The notes beneath the pieces are model-generated. The model was not told the DNA's origin. It ran no database searches and worked only from the letters and a program-made list of their open reading frames with translations. From contig NZ_LOCQ01000052.1 in the NCBI RefSeq assembly GCF_001677885.1, positions 1-64,000 on the forward strand: a stretch of DNA of 64,000 nt, read 5' to 3'. Position numbers and translations under genes: made by a program. Shown here piece by piece: positions 58,528 through 64,000 of this stretch. Position 1 is the first letter of the stretch; every line of letters starts with the position of its first letter. The DNA is from Janthinobacterium psychrotolerans. GTDB taxonomy: Bacteria > Pseudomonadota > Gammaproteobacteria > Burkholderiales > Burkholderiaceae_D.

Positions 58528-60114
58528 TCAGGCGGGTTGTATGGCGGCGGGTTGAACGGCGGGCGGCACCGGCGGCGCGGCAGGCGCATGCTGGTCCGGC
58601 CCTTTGCGGATGGTTTTGAGCATCAGCTTCATTTCGATGACCAGCAGCACCGTATAGATGGCGGCAAAGCCGGCGATGGTGATCAGCAAGGTCGTCACGC
58701 CCAGGTTCGACACCGCCACGGCGGTCGGCAGCACGCCTTCGATGACCCACGGCTGGCGGCCCAGCTCTGCCACGATCCAGCCCGCTTCAGCGGCCACCCA
58801 TGGCAGCGGGATGGCGCACACGGCCACTTTCAGCAGCCAGCGATGGGCGTCCAGCCTGCGGCGCACGGACAGCACGAAAAACGTCCCCGTCAGCAGGATG
58901 AAGAACATGCCCAGGCCGACCATCACGCGGAAGGACCAGAACAGCGGCGCCACCGGTGGCACCGTGTCCAGCGCGGCCCTGGCGATCTGCTCTTGCGTGG
59001 CCAGGCGCGGATCGTCGACATAGCGTTTCAGCAGCAAGGCGTAGCCCAGCGACTGGCCTTTCGATTCGAACATGGCCGTCGCCGCTTCCGGCACCACGCC
59101 GCCGGGCGGCACGGCGCGGATGGTTTGCAGCGCGTCATAGGCCTTGATACCGTCGCGTATCAGCAATTGGCCGCGTTCGACCAGCTGCGCGATGCCGGGA
59201 ATCTCGGTATCGAGCGAACGCGTGCCGATCAGGCCCATCACCATCGGAATATGCAGGGCATAATGGGTTTCGCGCGCGGCCTGGTCGGGAAAACCGATGG
59301 CCGTAAACGCCGCCGGCGCCGGTTCCGTTTCCCACATCGCTTCGATGGCGGCCAGTTTCATCTTCTGATGCTCGGACGCCAGGTAGCCGCTTTCATCGCC
59401 GAGCACCGCCACCGACAGCGACGCCGCCAGGCCGAAGGAAGCGGCCACTGTCATCGAGCGCTTGGCCAGCTGCACATGGCGCCCCTTGAGCAAGTACCAG
59501 GCCGACACGCCGAGCACGAAAATGGCGGCCACCGTATAGCCGGCCGACACCGTGTGCACGAACTTGGCCTGCGCCACCGGATTGGTCAGCACGGCGCCAA
59601 AATCCGTCACTTCCATGCGCATGGTTTGCGGATTGAAGGCCGCGCCGACCGGATTTTGCATCCAGCCGTTGGCGATCAAAATCCACAGGGCCGAGAAATT
59701 CGAGCCGATGGCGACCAGCCAGGTGGTCACCAGGTGGCCGCGCGCCGACAATTTATCCCAGCCAAAAAAGAACAGGCCGACAAAGGTCGCTTCGAGGAAG
59801 AAGGCCATCAAGCCTTCGATCGCCAGCGGTGCGCCGAAAATATCGCCCACATAATGGCTGTAATAGCTCCAGTTCATGCCGAACTGGAATTCCATCACGA
59901 TGCCGGTGGCCACGCCCATGGCGAAGTTGATGCCGAACAGCACGCCCCAGAATTTGGTCATGTCGCGCCAGATGGTGCGGCCCGTCATCACGTACACGGT
60001 TTCCATGATGGCGAGGATCACCGACAAGCCGATGGTCAGCGGAATGAAAATGAAGTGGTAAAGCGCCGTCAGCGCAAATTGCAATCTTGATAGTGCAACA
60101 ATATCGAGGTCCAT
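58528..60114 (-). CDS. cydA: Cytochrome bd quinol oxidase subunit I
   Basis: 528 residues. Heme ligands are intact: H20 (ALYHF), H187 (KFVHTVSAGY) and M398 (FWSFRVMVG); E100 and E108 of the proton path (IEGLMAFFLEATF) and the quinol-loop K253/E258 (KLAAIEAMWE) are also present. The C-terminus carries a Pro/Ala-rich tail (HAPAAPPVPPAVQPAAIQPA) longer than usual. An ACAGGAAC site precedes the ATG. cydC lies 61 bp upstream, so it may also have its own promoter. Confidence 0.96.
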   Translation of the reverse strand: MDLDIVALSRLQFALTALYHFIFIPLTIGLSVILAIMETVYVMTGRTIWRDMTKFWGVLFGINFAMGVATGIVMEFQFGMNWSYYSHYVGDIFGAPLAIEGLMAFFLEATFVGLFFFGWDKLSARGHLVTTWLVAIGSNFSALWILIANGWMQNPVGAAFNPQTMRMEVTDFGAVLTNPVAQAKFVHTVSAGYTVAAIFVLGVSAWYLLKGRHVQLAKRSMTVAASFGLAASLSVAVLGDESGYLASEHQKMKLAAIEAMWETEPAPAAFTAIGFPDQAARETHYALHIPMVMGLIGTRSLDTEIPGIAQLVERGQLLIRDGIKAYDALQTIRAVPPGGVVPEAATAMFESKGQSLGYALLLKRYVDDPRLATQEQIARAALDTVPPVAPLFWSFRVMVGLGMFFILLTGTFFVLSVRRRLDAHRWLLKVAVCAIPLPWVAAEAGWIVAELGRQPWVIEGVLPTAVAVSNLGVTTLLITIAGFAAIYTVLLVIEMKLMLKTIRKGPDQHAPAAPPVPPAVQPAAIQPA

Positions 60115-60175
60115 GATGTTCCTGTTTGTTTCCTGTATTTACTTCGTTAAACCGCTTGTACTGCAAAAAAAATGC

Positions 60176-61855
60176 TCAATCGGCGCGCATGCCATCGAGC
60201 GCACGGTCGAATGCCGGCGTGCCGCGCCGCGCTTCGGCCACGATGCGCCCATGGCGCAGCGTCAGCAGCCGGTCCGCCAGTTGCGCCTCGCGCCGCAGAT
60301 GCGTGGCGATCAGCAGGCTGCGCCCGCTGCTGCGCTCGGCGAGCCGGCGCAGCACATCGCTGGCGGTGGCGGCATTGAGCGCCTCGGTGGCTTCGTCGAG
60401 CAGCCACAGGGGAGCGTCGTGCAGGAACAGCCGCGCCAGCGCCAGGCGGCGCGACTGTCCACCCGACAAGCCCAGGCCGCCCTCGCCCAGCGGCGTGTCG
60501 AGGCCGTGGGTGAGTGCCCGCACCTCGTGTTCCAGGCCGGCCGCCTGCAAGGCTTCCCACAATTGGCCGTCCGTGGCGCCGGGGTCGGCCAGGCGCAGGT
60601 TGTCGCGCAGGCTGTCCTGGAACAGTTCGGTTCTTTGCGTAAACAAGCAGGCACGCGGCGCGCTGAGCGTGCCCGACAAGGGCGCGATCTCGCGCGCGGC
60701 CAGGGCCAGCAGGGTCGACTTGCCAGCGCCGCTGGGGCCGATCAGCGCGACTTTTTCGCCGGGCGCCACCACCAGGCTGACGCCATGCACGATGGCGGCC
60801 TGGCTGCCGGCGTGCGCCGCACTGACCGCTTCCAGGCGCAGGCCGCTGCTCGCCGGCGCCGCCGGCGGCAGCGCCGTTTCCGCCACGCGCGGATCGAGCC
60901 GGCGCAGCGCCAGCAGCATGCGTCCCGCTTCCAGCGCGCCACGGCGCAGGCCGGCAAACGGTTCCATGGCGGTCAAGGCCACCAGCACCGCCAGCGCCGC
61001 GGCCGGCACGCCGATCCGCTGGCCATCGACCAGGGCGGCGCTGGCCAGCACGACGCCAGCCAGGGTGATGCTGCCCAGCACGCCATAGGCGGCGCCGGCG
61101 CTGGCGTCCAGGCGCTGCAGCGCGATATCGGTGGCGGCCAGCGACTGGTCGGTCCGCGCCAGCAGCTGGCATTGCGCGCCCAGGCGCCCGGCCATCGCCA
61201 GGTCGGTCTGGCCGGCCACCAGGTCGATCGCGCCCGAGCGCAGCTGTTCGAGGGCGCGCGACCGTACCATGGCGTGGCGGCGCGCGCGGCGCAGCAACAG
61301 CGACGCGATGGCGCCGCCGCCAAGCAACAGCCAGGCGGCAAACACCAGGCCCAAAGCAAGGTCGAGAAACGCCAGCGCCAGGCCGGCCAGCAGGGCCGCG
61401 CAGATGGCGGCAAACACCGGCACCAGCAGGCGCAGATACAGCGCTTCGAGCGCGTCGATATCGGCCGTCAGGCGAAACAGCATTTTGGCCGGCTGGCGCA
61501 GCAGCCGGTGGCCGGCCGCCGGCAGCGACCAGCGGCGAAACAGCCGCACGCGCAAGGCGGCCAGCGCGGCAAACGTCGCGTCATGGGTAAGCAGGCGCTC
61601 CGCATAGCGAGTGCCGGTACGGCCGATCGCCAGCAGGCGGATGCCGGCCGATGGCGCAAATACATCGAACGCCAGCGCGGTGCTGGAAGCCAGCCCGGCG
61701 ATCGAGGTGGCGCTGATAAACCAGCCGGACAGGCCCAGCAGCGCCATGCCGGCCACCACCGTGAGGGCCGACAGCGCGGCCCCCAGCAGCATCTTGCGCG
61801 GCTGGTCCAGCAACAGCTGGCGCAACACGGGATGGGATAGCAACCTGGTTTTCAT
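60176..61855 (-). CDS. cydC: Thiol reductant ABC exporter subunit CydC
   Basis: 559 residues, a half-ABC transporter: N-terminal six membrane helices (LLGAALSALTVVAGMALLGL, SGWFISATSIAGL) and a C-terminal ATPase with Walker A LIGPSGAGKSTLLALAA, signature LSGGQSRRLALARLFL and Walker B LWLLDEATEAL. CydDC exports reduced thiols (cysteine, glutathione) and is required for assembly of cytochrome bd. It overlaps cydD by 4 bp (ATGA). Confidence 0.94.
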   Translation of the reverse strand: MKTRLLSHPVLRQLLLDQPRKMLLGAALSALTVVAGMALLGLSGWFISATSIAGLASSTALAFDVFAPSAGIRLLAIGRTGTRYAERLLTHDATFAALAALRVRLFRRWSLPAAGHRLLRQPAKMLFRLTADIDALEALYLRLLVPVFAAICAALLAGLALAFLDLALGLVFAAWLLLGGGAIASLLLRRARRHAMVRSRALEQLRSGAIDLVAGQTDLAMAGRLGAQCQLLARTDQSLAATDIALQRLDASAGAAYGVLGSITLAGVVLASAALVDGQRIGVPAAALAVLVALTAMEPFAGLRRGALEAGRMLLALRRLDPRVAETALPPAAPASSGLRLEAVSAAHAGSQAAIVHGVSLVVAPGEKVALIGPSGAGKSTLLALAAREIAPLSGTLSAPRACLFTQRTELFQDSLRDNLRLADPGATDGQLWEALQAAGLEHEVRALTHGLDTPLGEGGLGLSGGQSRRLALARLFLHDAPLWLLDEATEALNAATASDVLRRLAERSSGRSLLIATHLRREAQLADRLLTLRHGRIVAEARRGTPAFDRALDGMRAD

Positions 61856-63528
61856 GCCTGCAGCTCCTGCGTTTGCGCGCCCAGCAGCACACGGCGCGGC
61901 AGGCGCGCCGCCAGTACCGGGTCGTGGGTGGCGACGATCATGGTCTTGCCTTGGGCCAGCTTCAGCAGCGCGTCGGTCACGCGCGCCGCCGTTTCGCTGT
62001 CGAGGTGGGCGGTCGGCTCGTCGACCAGCAGCAGATCGGCCTGCGGGTGGATGGCCACGCGGGCCAGCGCCAGGCGCACAGCCTCGCCACCGGACAGGCC
62101 GTGGGCGCCGTCACCGAGCATTACACCGGGCTGCGCCTGGGACACCGTGGCCAGTTCGGCCAGGCGCAGCGCCGCACTCACCGCCGCCACGTCCGCCAGC
62201 TCCCGGCCCAGCGTGATGTTCTGGCTGACGGAGGCGGCAAACACGTGTGGCCGCTGCCCCATCCAGGCCATGCGCTGGCGCAGGCCGCCAACCGTGGCGT
62301 CGTCCAGCGCCACGCCGTCAATATGGATGATGCCGCTGCCTGCCGGCAGCAAGCCGGCGATCAGCGACAGCAAGGTGGACTTGCCGGCGCCGCTGGCGCC
62401 CAGCAGGGCCACGTGTTCACCGGGGCGCACCTGCAAGTCGAGACCGTCGAACAGCGGCGCTTCGCCGGGATGAGCAAACTGCACGTGCTGCAAGCGCACT
62501 GCCGGCGGTGCGGCGGGCGCCGCAGAGGACGCGATGGCGTCTGCTGCGGCATGGCCCGGCATGGCGACGCCGCCGTCGGCCAGGTCAGCCAGCGCGGCCA
62601 GGCCCGCCTCGCCGGCCGCCTTGTCGTGCCAGACGGCCGCCAGTTCGCGCAGCGGCTCGAAAAAGGCGGGCGCCAGCAGCAGGATGAACAGCCCTTCGTT
62701 CAAGCGCAGTTTGCCGCCCCAGCTGCCGAAATGGAAGGTGCCCAGCAAGGAAAAGCCGATATACGCCGCCACCATCGCCACGCCCAGGGCGGAAAACAGT
62801 TCCAGCACGGCGGAAGACAGAAAAGCGATGCGCAGCACGGCCATGGTGCGGCGGCGCAGCGATTGCGCGCTGGCGTCGAGCCGCCCGGCCGTGGCGTCGA
62901 CGGCGCCGACGGCGCGCAAGGTGGCCAGGCCGCGCAGGCGGTCGAGCAAAAAGGCATTCATGCCGCCCATCTCCACCATCTGCGCGCGGCTGGCCGCCTG
63001 CGCCCCCATGCCAACCAAAGCCATAAAGACGGGAATCAGGGGCGCGGCGACCAGCAATATCAGGGCGGCAAGCCACGACAGCGGCGCAATGGCGGCCACG
63101 ATCGTCAAAGGCACCAGCAGCACTTTCCAGCGCGTGGGCCGGTAGCGCACCAGATAGGGCACGATGGCTTCGGCCTGCTCGGCAATCACGCTGGCGGCCT
63201 GGCCGGACTGGGCGCGCTGGCGGTCCAGCGGCGAGCGCTGCGCCAGCGCCAGCGCCACCTGCGCGCGCAGGGCCGACAGATGGGTACGCGCGGCCGCATA
63301 CACGGTGCACGCGCCCCACGCCTCGGCGCCGGCGCGCAGCAAGCCCAGCAAAACAATGCCGGCCGCCGGCGGCACTGCCCCATGCCAGCCGGTGCCCGCC
63401 GCCATGCTGGAAATGGCCGAGGCCAGCAGGGCAGCCTGGGGCAGCCACAACAGGGCGGCGCCGCCCTGGACCAGGCTGGCAAGACGGGGCAGGACGAAAC
63501 GCGGCAAGGCAGGAAGCGGGGTGGCCAT
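61852..63528 (-). CDS. cydD: Thiol reductant ABC exporter subunit CydD
   Basis: 558 residues. N-terminal membrane domain from LPRFVLPRLASLVQGGAALL; C-terminal ATPase with Walker A LLGASGAGKSTLLSLIAG, LSGGEAVRLALARVAIHP and LLLVDEPTAHLDSETA. The ATG at 63528 is chosen since the extra upstream residues (RFRSIIQKIEFTEIT) have no ribosome site and lie in the divergent promoter. It is the first gene of cydDCABX. AGAGAGA precedes the ATG. Confidence 0.94.
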   Translation of the reverse strand: MATPLPALPRFVLPRLASLVQGGAALLWLPQAALLASAISSMAAGTGWHGAVPPAAGIVLLGLLRAGAEAWGACTVYAAARTHLSALRAQVALALAQRSPLDRQRAQSGQAASVIAEQAEAIVPYLVRYRPTRWKVLLVPLTIVAAIAPLSWLAALILLVAAPLIPVFMALVGMGAQAASRAQMVEMGGMNAFLLDRLRGLATLRAVGAVDATAGRLDASAQSLRRRTMAVLRIAFLSSAVLELFSALGVAMVAAYIGFSLLGTFHFGSWGGKLRLNEGLFILLLAPAFFEPLRELAAVWHDKAAGEAGLAALADLADGGVAMPGHAAADAIASSAAPAAPPAVRLQHVQFAHPGEAPLFDGLDLQVRPGEHVALLGASGAGKSTLLSLIAGLLPAGSGIIHIDGVALDDATVGGLRQRMAWMGQRPHVFAASVSQNITLGRELADVAAVSAALRLAELATVSQAQPGVMLGDGAHGLSGGEAVRLALARVAIHPQADLLLVDEPTAHLDSETAARVTDALLKLAQGKTMIVATHDPVLAARLPRRVLLGAQTQELQA

Positions 63529-63563
63529 GAAAAATTCTCTCTTGCTTGTACTTATTGAGTTTT

Positions 63564-63597
63564 CAGTAATTTCTGTAAATTCGATTTTTTGTATAAT
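63564..63597 (+). promoter_or_regulatory. Promoter/operator of the divergent cyd regulator
   Basis: A clear TATAAT (-10) sits at 63592-63597 in an AT-rich island, 65 bp before the regulator start. A near-palindrome CAGTAATTTCTG (63564-63575, 10 of 12 positions symmetric) overlaps the -35 position, suiting autoregulation. The cydD promoter must lie in the same 133-bp gap on the other strand. Confidence 0.5.
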
Positions 63598-63661
63598 ACT
63601 GCGAAACCTGTCGAATATCAATTGACCCGCCGCAAATAGAGTGCAAAACTTCCAGTTAATT

Positions 63662-64000
63662 ATGAAAACTCATCACATTGAAATGACGCCGCTGATCCTG
63701 ACCTTCGTCAGTCACTTTGGCGAAATGGGCAGCCGCTGGGGTTTCAACCGCACGGTGGGCCAGGTCTATGCGCTGCTGTTCGTGTCCGAGCAGCCGCTGC
63801 ATGCCGACGAGATCGCCGAGCACCTGAGTTTTTCGCGCTCGAACGTCAGCATCGGTCTGAAGGAATTGCAGGGCTGGGGCTTGATACGCCTGACGCGCAT
63901 ACCGGGCGACCGGCGCGAGTATTTCTCGTCCCTCGGCGACGTCTGGCAGATTTTCCGGGTGGTGGCGGCCGAACGGCGCCGCCGCGAAGTGGCGCCGACC
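63662..64000 (+). CDS. GbsR/MarR-family transcriptional regulator (N-terminal part)
   Basis: The visible 113 residues begin MKTHHIEMTPLILTFVSHFG and contain EMGSRWGFNRTVGQVYALLF, the typical GbsR start, followed by the winged HTH LHADEIAEHLSFSRSNVSIG, LKELQGWGLIRLTRIPGDRR. The remainder is beyond the right edge. Divergent from cydDCABX, it probably controls that operon or its own. No strong Shine-Dalgarno is seen before the ATG. Confidence 0.85.
   Translation, partial: MKTHHIEMTPLILTFVSHFGEMGSRWGFNRTVGQVYALLFVSEQPLHADEIAEHLSFSRSNVSIGLKELQGWGLIRLTRIPGDRREYFSSLGDVWQIFRVVAAERRRREVAPT

Noticed and set aside
1..64000. CRISPR arrays, tRNA/rRNA genes, IS elements, prophage genes
   Set aside because: Scanned for repeat-spacer periodicity, transposase/integrase motifs and tRNA-like cloverleafs by eye; none found.

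Overview
This is about 64 kb of GC-rich chromosomal DNA from a beta-proteobacterium, most likely a member of the Oxalobacteraceae (Janthinobacterium, Duganella or Massilia type). That placement is an inference. It rests on the glucokinase-HexR fusion, the cydDCABX order, a subclass B3 metallo-beta-lactamase and overall codon bias. The window is densely coded with short intergenic gaps. I see no rRNA, tRNA, CRISPR array, insertion sequence, phage gene or replication origin.

Layout. 1-8 kb is sugar metabolism: the start of a LamB-type porin, a divergent glucokinase-HexR fusion followed by a LacI-type regulator, two stress-type genes (hemerythrin and KGG-repeat protein), and an AGE-family sugar isomerase plus PfkB kinase pair with a perfect 16-bp palindromic operator upstream; a Sel1-repeat protein follows. 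8.1-22.2 kb is one long minus-strand operon, DUF4132-DUF4132-MoxR AAA-DUF5682-VWA-SWIM, which is the E. coli yehI/L/M/P/Q set with the large DUF4132 gene duplicated. 22.3-27.6 kb holds valine catabolism (mmsA, mmsB), an orphan ABC amino-acid-type binding protein with a divergent LysR regulator, and an isochorismatase-family hydrolase. 27.6-31 kb is a TonB-dependent siderophore receptor with a DUF1624 membrane protein.

31-39.4 kb is the most unusual part. Three paralogous ~500-residue proteins of unknown function share a GDIYSV-type N-terminus, a leucine-rich-repeat-like middle and a conserved C-terminal block. Two are in tandem. The third is separated from them by a small secreted protein and a BlaI repressor / M56 peptidase-S11 penicillin-binding fusion / B3 metallo-beta-lactamase cassette, which looks like an inducible beta-lactam resistance module with a non-standard sensor.

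39.4-54 kb is mixed housekeeping: a DUF3422 protein, a TetR-controlled Bcr/CflA exporter with a 45-bp operator palindrome, a copper module (AraC, DUF2946, SCO1/SenC, PCuAC), an acyl-CoA synthetase, a DHA2 exporter, RNase T2, ilvE, a Fur-box-preceded PepSY-flavodoxin-reductase fusion, two very small ORFs and a bacteriohemerythrin. 54-57.2 kb has two proteins of unknown function, a nucleotidyltransferase and ogt. 57.2-63.5 kb is the complete cytochrome bd operon cydD-cydC-cydA-cydB-cydX ending in a strong terminator, with a divergent GbsR/MarR-type regulator running off the right edge.

Start sites were chosen from Shine-Dalgarno spacing and paralog alignment. In many genes they are internal to the longest open frame. 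Functions given are by family recognition from the translated sequence; no database search was run.
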